Source: Ananas comosus
Lineage: Eukaryota > Streptophyta > Magnoliopsida > Poales > Bromeliaceae
DNA: 64,000 nt
Direction: 5' to 3'
NCBI RefSeq assembly: GCF_001540865.1
Contig: NC_033637.1
Span: 9,128,073-9,192,072, forward strand
Each line of letters opens with the position of its first letter. The stretch's first letter is position 1. Below, one piece after another: positions 1-11,027 of this stretch. The notes below the pieces were generated by a model, which saw only the letters and a program-made list of their open reading frames with translations, was not told the DNA's origin and ran no database searches. Position numbers and translations under genes: made by a program.

Positions 1-1098
1 CTCGCCCTTCGCATTCTCCGCAATGGCATCGTCCGAATCGTAGATCAAACCCGACCCGTCAATGCTCCCCTCATCCAACTCCTCATCCTCTTCGGTCCCT
101 CCTCTCCGCTTCTTCTCACTCTCCTCGTCCATAATGCCACTTCGCAACCACAAGCTACCGCCTTTCTCCTCGGTCGTCGCCGAGCTCTGCCTCAGCGCGG
201 CGGCAGCCCTTTTCTGGAAAAGAGTCGGCTGCGCACCGACCGGCGGGAAGATTTCCAGCGGCCGAAGAACCTTATTGCGGCTCAGGAAGGGCGAATTCTC
301 GAAGCAATCGAAGCCCAATTGCCCGAACGGCGAGACGGAGCTCGGGCCGGCGGGGAATTGAGCTAAGGAGCTCAGTTCGGGGCAACCGGCCATCGGGCCG
401 CTTGGCCCGAAGCCACCGAAGCCGAGCAATTCTTGGCCTTGGCCGCCCTTGTTGAGGAGGACAGGGGAGGCGGAGACGTGGGCGAATCCGGAAGCATCGC
501 AGCCGAGATCGAAGCCGGCGTCGAACGGGTTCGAAGAGACGACGCTAAGGAGCGAGGATAAGCTGGGTTTGGAGGGGAAGAAGGCGTGGTGGGCGTGGTC
601 GAGATTGAAGAGGCACCCGCACCCGCACCCGCACCCGCACCCGAGAAGGAGGAGGACGAGGAGGAGGGGGAGTAGANCCACGCCCACGCCCACGCCCACG
701 CCCATGCCCATGCCCGGTTGGGGCGGGGGGAGGAGCAGGGAGGGCTCGTGCTGCGGCGCAGTAGCAAAGGCGGCGCCTTTGATGCCGTGTTGGTGAGTGG
801 GCAAAGCGTCGAACGGTTGGTGGGCGGGGTTCGGGGCCAGGTACCAGTCGTCGTCGTCGCCGTCGTCGTCGTCGAGCATGGGCTTGAACCTCGAGAGCCC
901 CGCCATCTCGTCCTCCTTGGCTCCGTGGGGGTGGTTATGGTTATGGTTATGGTTAGGGTTAGGGTTAGGGTTAGGGTTTGCTCGGGTCCAGGAGAGAGAG
1001 TCGCCCTCCTCCTCTCCCCCACCTCCACCCCCACCTACGCTTGCTCTTCGCTCTTCTTCTTCGCCCATCCACACCATTCCATCGACCCTCGAGAGCAT
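1..1098 (-). CDS. ICE1/SCREAM-like bHLH transcription factor, 5' exon (partial, runs off window start)
   Basis: This is the amino-terminal part of a nuclear transcription factor of the ICE1/SCREAM family, which in Arabidopsis acts in cold-induced CBF expression and stomatal lineage control. The minus-strand frame from the ATG at 1098 is open for 366 codons to position 1. Residues about 70-75 read RFKPML, and residues about 276-300 read KVLRPLEIFPPVGAQPTLFQ followed by KRA, which closely matches the conserved block ahead of the bHLH in ICE1. A GLIYDSDD motif follows. The bHLH and ACT-like domains would lie left of the window. The exon is very GC-rich and full of simple repeats (Asn-Pro/Asn-His, Asp, Gly-Val, Gly-Cys). 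The ambiguous base at 677 sits in a repeat, and the Leu-rich stretch after it is odd. A neighbouring frame there is Ser-rich, as in homologues, so an indel is possible. Family identity is secure; the orthologue (ICE1 or ICE2) is not. Confidence 0.85.
   Translation of the reverse strand, partial: MLSRVDGMVWMGEEEERRASVGGGGGGGEEEGDSLSWTRANPNPNPNPNHNHNHNHPHGAKEDEMAGLSRFKPMLDDDDGDDDDWYLAPNPAHQPFDALPTHQHGIKGAAFATAPQHEPSLLLPPPQPGMGMGVGVGVGVXLLPLLLVLLLLGCGCGCGCGCLFNLDHAHHAFFPSKPSLSSLLSVVSSNPFDAGFDLGCDASGFAHVSASPVLLNKGGQGQELLGFGGFGPSGPMAGCPELSSLAQFPAGPSSVSPFGQLGFDCFENSPFLSRNKVLRPLEIFPPVGAQPTLFQKRAAAALRQSSATTEEKGGSLWLRSGIMDEESEKKRRGGTEEDEELDEGSIDGSGLIYDSDDAIAENAKGE
931..978 (+). repeat. GGTTAT/GGTTAG hexamer microsatellite inside the ICE1-like exon
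   Basis: Three GGTTAT units run directly into about four and a half GGTTAG units. Read on the minus strand within the coding frame they encode alternating Asn-His and Asn-Pro. The hexamer differs from the usual plant telomere heptamer and stays in frame, so it is a coding microsatellite, not a telomere relic. Confidence 0.85.
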
Positions 1099-1131
1099 GG
1101 CCCTTCTCCTTCTCCGCAGCTCCCGAGCTCT

Positions 1132-1165
<34 letters not shown>

Positions 1166-1193
1166 TAGAGCGAGGGAGAGAGAGAGAGAGAGA
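1132..1193 (+). repeat. (GA)n microsatellite in the 5' leader/promoter of the ICE1-like gene
   Basis: The tract is an interrupted GA run immediately upstream of the minus-strand ATG at 1098. On the gene's sense strand it reads CT, which is common in plant 5' leaders and core promoters. No TATA box could be assigned with confidence. Confidence 0.85.
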
Positions 1194-2932
1194 TTACGGG
1201 TTTAGAGAGAGAAAGAGGCCCTAATAAGGGGGAAGTGGAGGAGGAGGGAGAGGGCGAGGCGTTTTTTGAACGTTATTATGCCGTGGAAAGTGTAAGTGGG
1301 ACGACGTGTGCTAATAAATGTCTGCTGCTGCTGAGGTGGCGTTGGTGGGTCATTACGGTACGAGAAACTCGTCGAATGACTACAGTGCCCTTTATTATTT
1401 TGAAAACTTAGCGATAACAATATGATTTATTCTTAGAGAAAGAGTAATTCTATTTCTACACATCTTATTTATTGTCAAAAAAAAAATAATAATAATATAC
1501 ACTTCATTCATTCTAGAGTTTGTAAAAATTCAAATAGATTGCAGTAGGAAAAAAAAAAAAAAAAAAAAAAAAAAACACGAAACAAGGAGATAATTATGGC
1601 ATTTGGATTAAGATGCGTAAAATGTGCAACTTATTTTGAGGTGTGTCACTAGTATTACTCTTATACACTTTTTATAGGAGTGTATCTTTATATGTAATAA
1701 ATATACACATTTTATACTCTTCAAATAAAGGATTGATACACTCATTTGGAGTTTTATTAAAAAACTAAAAGCAATATGACTTATACACTTCGAAATAGAG
1801 TGTATATCTTGCATTCCTTTTTATAAAAAACCATTTTTTTTACTTATCGCATCATTTTTTTATTTTTTATTAAAAATTAATTGTAATTTTTTTGAACCTT
1901 AGGATGGGAGTGTCACATGTAAGTAGAAGTTTCTGAAAAATAAAAGGTAGATTATACTTTTGTTCCTTAAGCTATAAGATATGTAACACTTTAGTTCTCA
2001 AATTTTAATTATAATTTTTACCTCAAATTATGAGATGCATGATATTTTAATCCTCAAACTTTAATTAGTTAAAATTTCTGATTTGAGAAATGAGATATGT
2101 GACATTTTAGTTTTCAAACATTTTGAACTAGAGTAATATCTTACTTGACAATACAACAATGATTAAAAAACTACATTACTTCAGTATTAGTAACTTATCA
2201 ATACTTATTCAAATAAAATTAAGTTCCGAAAATTAATTGTAATAATTTAAAAATTTTGAGAACTAAATTGTCATATGTCTTATTATTCAAGTCAAAAATT
2301 ATTAATTTATTAAAGTTTTAGTACAAAAGTGTCATGCGTCTTATAGTATGAGTAAAAAATTACAACTAATTAAAGTTCGAGGACTATAATTTCCGGACCA
2401 AAATTGTAATTTACCCAAAAGTAAAATGAGTAATGCTATAAGTTTTTGGTAATGAAACTTTTTTATTTGATCGGAATCGATTTTGGGCTTCTAATTTTAT
2501 ATCCAGTCTGGTTTAGATACAGTTGTGGATTTGAATATTTTATTCGGATTTGATTTTTGTAAGATTTTGACGGAACATCGTCAAGAGGGATATTTATGAT
2601 TTTTTTTTTTAGTTTAGAAGAAAATTCATGATATTTTGAATTTTAGGGGGGTAGTAACAAAATTTTATGCTCCTACAGGGTCATCTATGAGATTTTGCCA
2701 ACTTTAAGAATGTCCATTTATTAAAATTAGAAGCTCAGATTATTTATTTGTAAAAATGATAAAATTTAGATGACTTTTCCACATTGTTTAGAGAAAGTTT
2801 CGAGATTCGGATGATGTTATGTTTTGCTGTGCAATTAATGCATCCAGCGCTTGCACAAGTTATGAAAGGACAGTCTTCTGTCCGGGGATTCGAGCCGAGG
2901 CGTCAAGCTGCAGAAGTTACAGAAAAAGAAAG

Positions 2933-2933
<1 letters not shown>
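1194..2933. other. AT-rich intergenic DNA upstream of the ICE1-like gene
   Basis: No coding sequence is supportable here. The stretch contains a poly(A) run near 1550-1575 and AT-rich sequence with loose internal repetition (variants of a tttagttctcaaa phrase around 1990-2350). It probably includes the upstream regulatory region of the minus-strand ICE1-like gene, but no individual element can be assigned. Confidence 0.6.
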
Positions 2934-3002
<69 letters not shown>

Positions 3003-3659
3003 AAAAGAAGAAAGAGGAAAACTTCAAATACTAGCATAGCTGCGTCGTTCGACACTTTTTTTCATCTTAATATTATGTGATTTAAAATATATATAATTTT
3101 ATATTTTATAATTATTTTTATTATTTTTTTGTTAAATTTTTTGTTAGATCAACGATAAAGTTAAAATCGTAGGGTATTAAAGTAAAAATTCGGTAAATTA
3201 TGAAATATTAAAGTAAATATTTGATAAACGACAGGTGGGGGTATCTGAAATTTTTTGTATATGATTTAACAAAGAGTTAACGAAGACGCTGACAAAAAAA
3301 ATAAAATAAAATTATAGAATACTAAAGTGATATATTTTAAAATACAAGATACTCAAATGAGAAAGCGTGAAATCATAGTAGTGGCATTTGAAGTTTACCA
3401 AAAATAAAAAAGGGGTAAACTTCAAATACTATCTCCGTGGTTTCGCACTTTCGCACTTTAGTACCTTATGATTTAAAGTGTATCAATTTAGTACCCTGTG
3501 GTTTCTTTTTTTTTTCGTCAGCCATTTCATTAATTTTTCGTTAAATTATATACAAAAAAACTTCAGATGCCTAATCTATAATTTATCGAATATTCACTTT
3601 AGTACCCTTTAGTTTAACTTTGTCACTGATTTAATGAAAAAAATTAATAGAGAGGATAA

Positions 3660-3697
<38 letters not shown>

Positions 3698-4356
3698 AAA
3701 AGAAGAAAGAGGAAAACTTCAAATACTAGCATAGCTGCGTCGTTCGACACTTTTTTTTCATCTTAATATTATGTGATTTAAAATATATATAATTTTATAT
3801 TTTATAATTATTTTTATTATTTTTTTGTTAAATTTTTTGTTAGATCAACGATAAAGTTAAAATCGTAGGGTATTAAAGTAAAAATTCGGTAAATTATGAA
3901 ATATTAAAGTAAATATTTGATAAACGACAGGTGGGGGTATCTGAAATTTTTTGTATATAGTTTAACAAAGAGTTAACGAAGACGCTGACAAAAAAAAAAA
4001 AAAAAATTATAGGATACTAAAGTGATATATTTTAAAACACAAGATACTAAAATAAGAAAGCGTGAAATCATAGTAGTGGCATTTGAAATTTACCAAAAAT
4101 AAAAAAGAGGTAAACTTCAAATACTACCTCCCTGGTTTCGCACTTTCGCACTTTAGTACCCTATGATTTAAAGTGTATCAATTTAGTACCCTGTGGTTTC
4201 ATTTTTTTTTTCGTCAGCCATTTCGTTAATTTTTCGTTAAATTATATACAAAAAAACTTCAGATGCCTAATCTATAATTTATCGAATATTTATTTTAGTA
4301 CCCTTTAGTTTAACTTTTTCACTGATTTAATTAAAATAATTAATAGAGAGGATAAC
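2934..4356. repeat. 695-bp tandem duplication, each copy starting with a long poly(A) run
   Basis: Two direct copies lie head to tail. Copy 1 is about 2965-3660 and copy 2 is 3661-4356, with an offset of 695-696 bp. Each begins with a poly(A) tract that passes into gaaaaagaagaaagaggaaa and ends at gagaggataac. The copies differ by few substitutions and by poly(A) length. Both contain a block with repeated 'cactttagtaccct' and 'gtggtttc' phrases (about 3418-3508 and 4111-4200), typical of a dispersed plant repeat. No terminal inverted repeat or coding region was found, so the class is unknown. Confidence 0.75.
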
Positions 4357-4491
4357 AAAATGATAAAAATAAAATCATAAGGTATAAAAATAATACACTT
4401 TAAATTATAAATACTAAAATGAGAAAGTACGGAATTACAAGAATGATATTTGAAAATTTTTCAAAAAAAATGGAGAGGCTGCAGGCAGTAG

Positions 4492-4493
<2 letters not shown>

Positions 4494-4525
<32 letters not shown>
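4494..4525 (+). repeat. (GA)n microsatellite
   Basis: A clean GA dinucleotide run lies in otherwise AT-rich intergenic DNA. The flanking 4526-5085 has no supportable gene. Confidence 0.9.
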
Positions 4526-4527
<2 letters not shown>

Positions 4528-5088
4528 TAGGGCGCAGTAAAAGCCTGCCTTCTAGCGGGCAGTGGCAGTTTAAGCTACTTTTACTTTCAGCACCTACTCA
4601 AATGCTCCGGAACCAAAATTTATTGTTGCTTCCCTGCTGTCAGCCCGATTCGTTCCCGCTTCAGAATCGAGATTACCGAATTCGTTTCTATTAGGCGCAT
4701 GTTTGTATCGTGGGGAGGAAATTATTTTTTGGCTATAAATGTTTATTTTCCTCCTTCAGTTCACCGTAAATTGAGTTCGCGCGAGCTAATCCGTCCGTCG
4801 TGTGACGTCTCTCGACGCGCAGGCTGAATCTGATTATATCTTAGGTATAAACTAGAGAAGAAACGGTCTCTAACTTTCTTCTAAATAGTATTTGTCATTT
4901 GTAGATTTATACAAGAAATATAAGTTAGCAATAATATCAAATATATTATATATTAAGTAGCAAGTCATATAATTAAGAGGTAAGTTTACGGTTTATCGTA
5001 ACTTTAAAATGTGTTGGGATTCAGCAATTCTCGATAAAACAAACATAAGAAGGTGGGAAACTTTAACTTTAACCTCATGTCAAATTAA

Positions 5089-6067
5089 GGACGTGTTTGG
5101 TTCGTTTTTTTTTCACCCTAGAATTCGAATTGGAACGGATGAATCCGTTTGTAGGTGTTTGGTACGTGGGAGTCCCATTCTGATTCCGATTCCCGAGTGG
5201 AATGAGAATCCTCCAATCACCTTATTTTTCAATCCGGCCTAGAAGGTCGGATTGAAAGTTGAATCCGGACGGAATGGATTTTTATTCGGATTAAATTTAT
5301 TTTTCCAACTTTTTTAATTAAAATATGAGTTAAAATTTAAAAATTAAATATATAATTTTAAATTTTAATTTGAACTTAAATTAAAATTTTAAATTTAATC
5401 AAGTATTTCGAATCTAACTTATGAATTTGAATTTAAATTAAATTTTAATTTATATAAAGTTTTATTCAAATTTTATTTCAAACTTAAATTAAATTTATGG
5501 ATTCAAATTAAAATTTAAATTGTAATTTTAGTTTGAATTTGAATAAATCAAAATTTAGTTTCATATTTTGAATTATCCACTCATTTTCAAAGTTTTTTTT
5601 TAAAAAAAATAGATTTAAAATTTTGATATTATTTCAAAATTTTGATATAAATTTTTAATATTTAATTTTTAATTTGAATTTAAATTAATATATTATAAAG
5701 ATAATGTTAANTCGAAATTTAGCTTCATATTTTGAATTATCCACTCATCTTCAAAGTTTATTTTTTTTTACAAAAAATAGATTTAAAATTTTGATATTAT
5801 TTCAAAATTTTGATATAAATTTTTAATATTTAATTTTTAATTTGAATTTAAATTAATATATTATATAGATAATGTTAATATATTAATTTGATTACGTTTT
5901 TTATATATATCCACCTGAACCAAACACCGACAATGGGAATGATTTATTTCGATTCCGATTCAGGTGATAAACCAAACAGAATATGGTAATGAGTCATTCC
6001 GATTTCGATTTCAGCTTATTTTGATTCTGATTCCGATTCCAACTCCAACTTCGAATCAAACACGCCC
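5089..6067. mobile_element. Tourist-like (PIF/Harbinger-type) MITE, about 980 bp
   Basis: The left end GGACGTGTTTGGTTCG and the right end CGAATCAAACACGCCC form near-perfect terminal inverted repeats, flanked by TAA on both sides (5086-5088 and 6068-6070). A 3-bp TAA target duplication with a GTGTTTGG-type terminus is the signature of Tourist/PIF-Harbinger MITEs. The inside is AT-rich and noncoding, with a second inner zone of inverted 'gattccgattc' sequence near each end. At 979 bp it is long for a MITE. Part of the extra length comes from an internal tandem duplication with an N exactly between the copies. Confidence 0.85.
5545..5876. repeat. Tandem duplication (~165 bp) inside the MITE with an N at the junction
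   Basis: Copy A ends at 5710 and copy B starts at 5712, and the base between them is N. The copies share the cttcatattttgaattatcc-type start and the ttaatatattata end with a few differences. An ambiguous base exactly at the joint suggests the duplication could be an assembly product. Confidence 0.7.
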
Positions 6068-6873
6068 TAATAATAGTACTAAAAAAATTTCAGCTCCGAG
6101 ATTATTAATTTTCATCAGATAAACAATAATTAATGGAAATGTAATTTTCATCTGAATATTATTTCTACCGAAAATTAATCTCACCGCAAATTTTGCTATA
6201 CCAGATTCTTGAGCTGCCTATTTTATGTACGTGGGCTTCACATAGCAGAAATTCTCAATTTTTTTTAAGGAAAATGAATAGTACAGGAGTGTAAATTAAA
6301 AAACAAAAAGTTCGGAATTGAACATAGCATAGGGAGTCTCCAGACATGCATTTATGTAATTTCATTATGAGTAAATTTAATTTATTAAATTTGATCAAAT
6401 TCAACTAGTAAATAACGATAAATTTAACATAACTTTTTATCTAAGAAATAACATTATTAGGTTTCTTTTCCAAAATAAATTATCTTGAAGCTTGTTCATG
6501 CAATAAATGTTCTAATTTTGAAAATTTAGGAGTGGTCCATGAACAAGAAAGGTCATGAAGGGTGGTGAGCCACATTCATGTGAGGGAGGTGAGAGTTGTT
6601 TGTTTTGTATTTATTTTTGGAGGGAGCTAGAAGGGAACATCAGATGTGACATGGCATGTACCCTTCTCTATCTATTATTACAGAAGCTCTGGGACCAGTT
6701 GATCCATTCCTTCATGGTGCCATTACTATGGAGATGTGTTTGCCATGACACCAAGCCCCAGTACACCCTCCAGTAAAAAACCCTATTTTAGGAATTATTT
6801 ATGTGACGTCCTAGCTTCCCAGAGGGTCATCTATTTTAGGACTACTCTCGTTCTAGCACGCTTAACTCTCTTA
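6068..6873. other. Intergenic DNA between two MITEs
   Basis: This is AT-rich noncoding sequence with no family similarity that I recognise. Short open frames here (for example 6555-6776) lack any protein-family features. Confidence 0.5.
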
Positions 6874-7682
6874 GGCTATGTTTGGTTCAAAGGATAAAGG
6901 AAGAATAAGGAATTTATTCCTCTTATTCTTCCAAACGGTGTCAAATAACGCCAAGAACTACTATTCTCTTCTTAACGGGTTATTCCGGAATAACCCGTTA
7001 AGAGGGAAGAATAGTAGTTCCACCTATTGGGTGGAACAAGTTATTCTCTACCTTATTCCTCTACTAATTAAATTATAAATAATTATAAATTATAATTAAT
7101 TAATGCATTTAAATTTTTTAATAATTGACTAATTAATTATTTAAGTTATTAAATTAATAAATATTTAAATAATAATCTATTTATAATTTATTATTATTTA
7201 TCTAATTAAATAGTTAGCCATATATTCAATTATTTACTAATATTTATATTATTTAAATAATTAGTATTTTAATTTATATAATTAATATATTAACTAAAAA
7301 AATAATTGATTAAATAATTAATTCTATTAACATGTTGACTTATTTTTTATAGTTATTTACTAATTAATGTCATCTTTGTTGTCTCATATCGTAATTTTCA
7401 TTAATTTATAATGTAATTTTGATTAATTTATTTATTAACTTATTAAAATATTATTTACTAATACTTAGGTGTTTAATATTTAGATAAATTAGTTTTATTT
7501 TCAATCATAATTACTCTTATCCCTACTATTCCAACCCAATCAACCAAACATAATTTTTCTTATTCCTCTAAATATCTCGATTCTCGTCCAAACACAAAAT
7601 AAAACTAATTCTTACCTATCACAAAAGTTACACCTATCCTAAGAATAAACAAAAATTGGTTGTTTTCGAACCAAACGGTACC
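6874..7682. mobile_element. Tourist-like MITE, about 810 bp, with an internal 66-bp palindrome
   Basis: The ends GGCTATGTTTGGTTC and GAACCAAACGGTACC are inverted repeats flanked by TTA on both sides (6871-6873 and 7683-7685). This is again the 3-bp target duplication and terminus of the Tourist group. Near its left end, 6955-7020 forms an almost perfect palindrome centred on TTCCGGAA. The rest is AT-rich, with no transposase remnant. Confidence 0.85.
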
Positions 7683-7685
7683 TTA

Positions 7686-8879
7686 AGCTCTTGGGCCTAG
7701 CCACCGGCCAAAATACTTAAGTCAGGTTAAGAGTTTAACCCTATTATATTTCATATATTTATCTAGGATCTCATAATTTATTTATTTATTTGTTTCTTAA
7801 ACAAATCCGTATATTTCATACACGCTTATTTTTACGTTGGATGCAGACTAGAGTACTTGAGCGGAAGAGTTCATTCTTAATCTACAGTGTTTGTCGAAGA
7901 AAATGACATAAAACTGATGCATGCTTTTGATTAGCTGGGATTTACAATTTTCTGTGTAAGTGTAGTTTAAATAGAGTTATTAAAAAGTCACTGAAACCTC
8001 AATCATACTTATGTGAAAAATTTAGTGTTCCCTGTGACAGGAACTTCAGTTTCTGATTTTACTATTAGAGTCTGCAAGTTTCTCTTTTTGTTTTCACTTC
8101 ATTCTCTCCGACTGTCTTCTATAGTAAAATTCATAGACTTTTTGTATGTCAATCGCTCAGATACAGTTTTTTTTTAAGGAATAATTACTTATATACCTCT
8201 TAAAATTTTTGAAATATTATTCTTTTTTTTTTTTTAAATATACTACTTGTATATTTCTCCGTTATTCAAAAATAACCCTAGTGTTAGTATTCGTTAAGTC
8301 ATCTCAGATTAAGTCCGAATTAAATTTCTACCAAAGTTAAAAAAAAATCAAAATATCTCTTTTACTCTTAACTTACTAATATATTTTTTTAATAGATAAT
8401 TATCCATTTTAACGGGCAATTGTTTTTATATCCCTAAAAGTTTCAGACTTTTTTTATTTACTAAACTTAGAAGGCTAATATTAAAAATATTTTCGAATGT
8501 TTCAAGTTCTTTCAAATATTTTCCTAGAGTTGGATTATGTTAGTTATTTACATGTAACTATGAAGTTGTGAAGTCGTGATGTTGTGATTAGTTATATATA
8601 ATTGTTTTGAATTGTTGATTTAGCCATATTGGTAACCTGATTTTACCCATGACTGTATTTTTATAAGCTTAGAGATAAAAAAGGTGATCGTTGGAAGATG
8701 ACTGTTGGAAGATAATTTGACATTTGAAGAAAAAAAAAAGAAATGTGGGTGACAATAGAAAAGCATATTTGAATGCGCAAAATAGTAATTTTTCAAAGAT
8801 AACGGCTGTTCCTAATAGTTCTCTAAGGAATTCATAACTAGGAATATATATATTTGAAAGAACTTGGACTATTAGAAGA
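7686..8879. other. AT-rich intergenic DNA
   Basis: No gene is supportable. The stretch is noncoding and contains fragments resembling the dispersed repeat at 9463-9580 (around 8170-8300). A pair of ggaagatgactgttgg-like phrases occurs near 8690-8720. Confidence 0.5.
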
Positions 8880-9424
8880 GTAAGTCTCCTGTACTTTCGA
8901 AAGTACGAAGACCTCCGTGCTTGTAAGTTATTTTCGATGATAGAAAATCTGATTCGACGATCGGCTCTGTTAAATATAATCTACAATATTGGAACTATTT
9001 AGAAACTAAAATTTATATTTTTTTGACATCATGTACCAAGTGATCAAAAGGTCTCAAAAATGATTATTTTAACGGCCGATGTGGCACGTTTTTAAGTTCA
9101 ACGGTGTAGAAGTATCCAAATTAGATGAAAATTTAATAGAAATTTCTACTTAACATCAATAGCAAGATCAATGCTTCCGATTTGAAATTTGAGTCCTTTA
9201 TCAGTGTTGTTTATGAGATTTTTATTCTTAGCCGTTCATTTTGAGGCTACTCGTTTACTAGACAAACGAAGTCAAAAATTTATGGAATTTAGTTTCTAGG
9301 TAGTTCTAATAGCATAGATCATGTCTAATGAAACCAATCGCCGAATCGGATGTCCCATTATTGAAAACAATTTACAAGTACGGAGGCTTCCGTACTTTCG
9401 AAAGCATAGGAGCGTAGCTCCTAT
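8880..9424. mobile_element. Fold-back MITE with ~150-bp inverted ends (GTACTTTCGAAAGTAC family)
   Basis: The left arm (from about 8880) and the reverse complement of the right arm (ending about 9424) match for roughly 150 bp, including CTTTCGAAAGTACG, CCTCCGT, TTGTAA and TTTTCGATGATAG-like blocks. Each arm itself contains a short palindrome. Two relatives occur at 55167-55503 and 56538-56752. No coding capacity and no clear target duplication were found, so the superfamily is uncertain (Mutator-like or another fold-back type). Confidence 0.75.
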
Positions 9425-9462
9425 TAGAAAGGTATTTTTCATTTGATGTGTATAATTTTCAC

Positions 9463-9580
9463 GGCAGGGACATATTTGAAAATATTAGAATTTTTATACG
9501 AATAACTTATGAAAGTTGAACTTTACAGAAATATATCTGCAATTTACTATATTTGCAGGGACCTGTATGCAATTGACCCT
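9463..9580 (-). repeat. Dispersed repeat, 'gcaggtccctgcaaata' family, copy 1
   Basis: In reverse complement this segment matches 12176-12285, sharing the phrases caggtccctgcaaata, aaagttcaactttcat and taatattttcaaatatg. It is noncoding. A 25-bp phrase (catttgatgtgtataatttt) occurs on both sides, near 9440 and 9655, and may be a leftover of an insertion or a short duplication. Confidence 0.65.
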
Positions 9581-10426
9581 AAATATAAATACAGTATAAT
9601 TAGAAATACATGCATATAGTTAAATGTGTACTACATATCTGCATCGTTTCCATTTGATGTGTATAATTTTCATTTTGTTGCTTACAAGTAGAAGCTGCGC
9701 ATGTAGAAATTATCATATCGCGTGTGAAATGGCACGATTACCTTGTCCTCGATCGATCGATGCTTCAAATGTGAGCAGATACTTAAGATTATTGCTAATA
9801 TAGAATTGTCGACTTTCCTAACTACTGCATTTCACAGTAGGCGAAAATGTAACATTGGAGCCTTCATCTATATGCCCCACTATAGCATTGGAGCCTTCAT
9901 CTAGATGCCCCACTATATATAGCATCTAGATTCATCTAAACTGAGCCAAACAAAATTTTTGGACATGTATGATCCGCAATCGCACATGTAGTATGGTAAG
10001 TAAGCAGATTTTTTAGACATGCTTTTCAATGCACTAATTACAGTGATTTCACATCAAATTATTTTTACTTGTAAATCACCTTCTTTTTCTTTTTTTTTGG
10101 GAAAAAATGGCAGTAATTATGCCTTAAGGTGGAGGGTAGTTGTGTCATTGTACAAAGCAAATTCATTGGCACACTACTACTTATTTAATTCTCAAAAGGA
10201 GATGAGGAACGTACGCAGATACATATATGTAGTAACTTGAGAAGTAACAGCCTATAATGAGAGTTCCCTGGTAAAAAGGGTACGTGGGTGTGGGGGCGTT
10301 TTGCTTTAACGGAGGTATCAGGTCATAAGGAAACGTTATTTATGAGGGGGACACGACAATATAAAGAGACAGAGTGTGTGTATCTGCAAAGAGTGCAGGG
10401 TCGGAATAAATACGAGAGAGAGAGAG

Positions 10427-10462
<36 letters not shown>

Positions 10463-11027
10463 CACCCAAGTTTCTCGTGACTGCTCTACACACCTCATCC
10501 AAAAGTCCCATTCCAGGTTGATCCACACACCTTTCATCTTATATCCCCCCTTGCTTCGGTTACCATAAAGCAGCCCAGTAAATTGCTGATGTGTTAATAA
10601 ATTTATCTAATTTTATAATATATATTTATATGGAATTGAGTTTCTATATTTTTAAAGACATAAATTATTAGTGCTTGTAGATTTTCAATTTTTGAATAAA
10701 GATTTGTAGACTGCATTGAGCTAGTTCAACCAACTGACTAAATCAAGATCAAATCGGGATCAAGAGAACAACCCAACTGCACCAAATATAACCTGATATT
10801 TTAATAGTTTGTAAATTGGTTCCCTATTCATGAGAGTGTATGGTTGTAACCTCCTCTACAATATAGGAATATTGAGAAGTGGTTTTTAGTTGTATTAGTA
10901 TCTTAAAAGAACATTAATGAAGTGTGGTCTTCTAATTTCTTTAAGCAACGCCATAAGGTTAATTAAGTGGATGGTTGGTGGAATAGTATAATTTAAGGGG
11001 TGAAATTGGTTAAAGAGATAGATTTAA
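9581..11027. other. Intergenic DNA with a (GA)n tract
   Basis: No gene is supportable. The stretch has a 33-bp tandem duplication of cattggagccttcatct (about 9855-9915) and a GA/CT microsatellite at 10413-10459. Open frames overlapping the microsatellite are low-complexity. Confidence 0.5.
10413..10459 (+). repeat. (GA)n microsatellite
   Basis: An almost pure GA dinucleotide run interrupted by one GC step. The opposite-strand frames here are Ser-Leu repeats and are not genes. Confidence 0.9.

Noticed and set aside
951..978. Interstitial telomere relic
   Set aside because: The tract is only a few hexamers of TTAGGG, not the plant heptamer. It passes smoothly into GGTTAT units, and stays in frame within the coding exon.
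2784..3080. Lysine-rich open frame
   Set aside because: It is a translation of a poly(A) tract.
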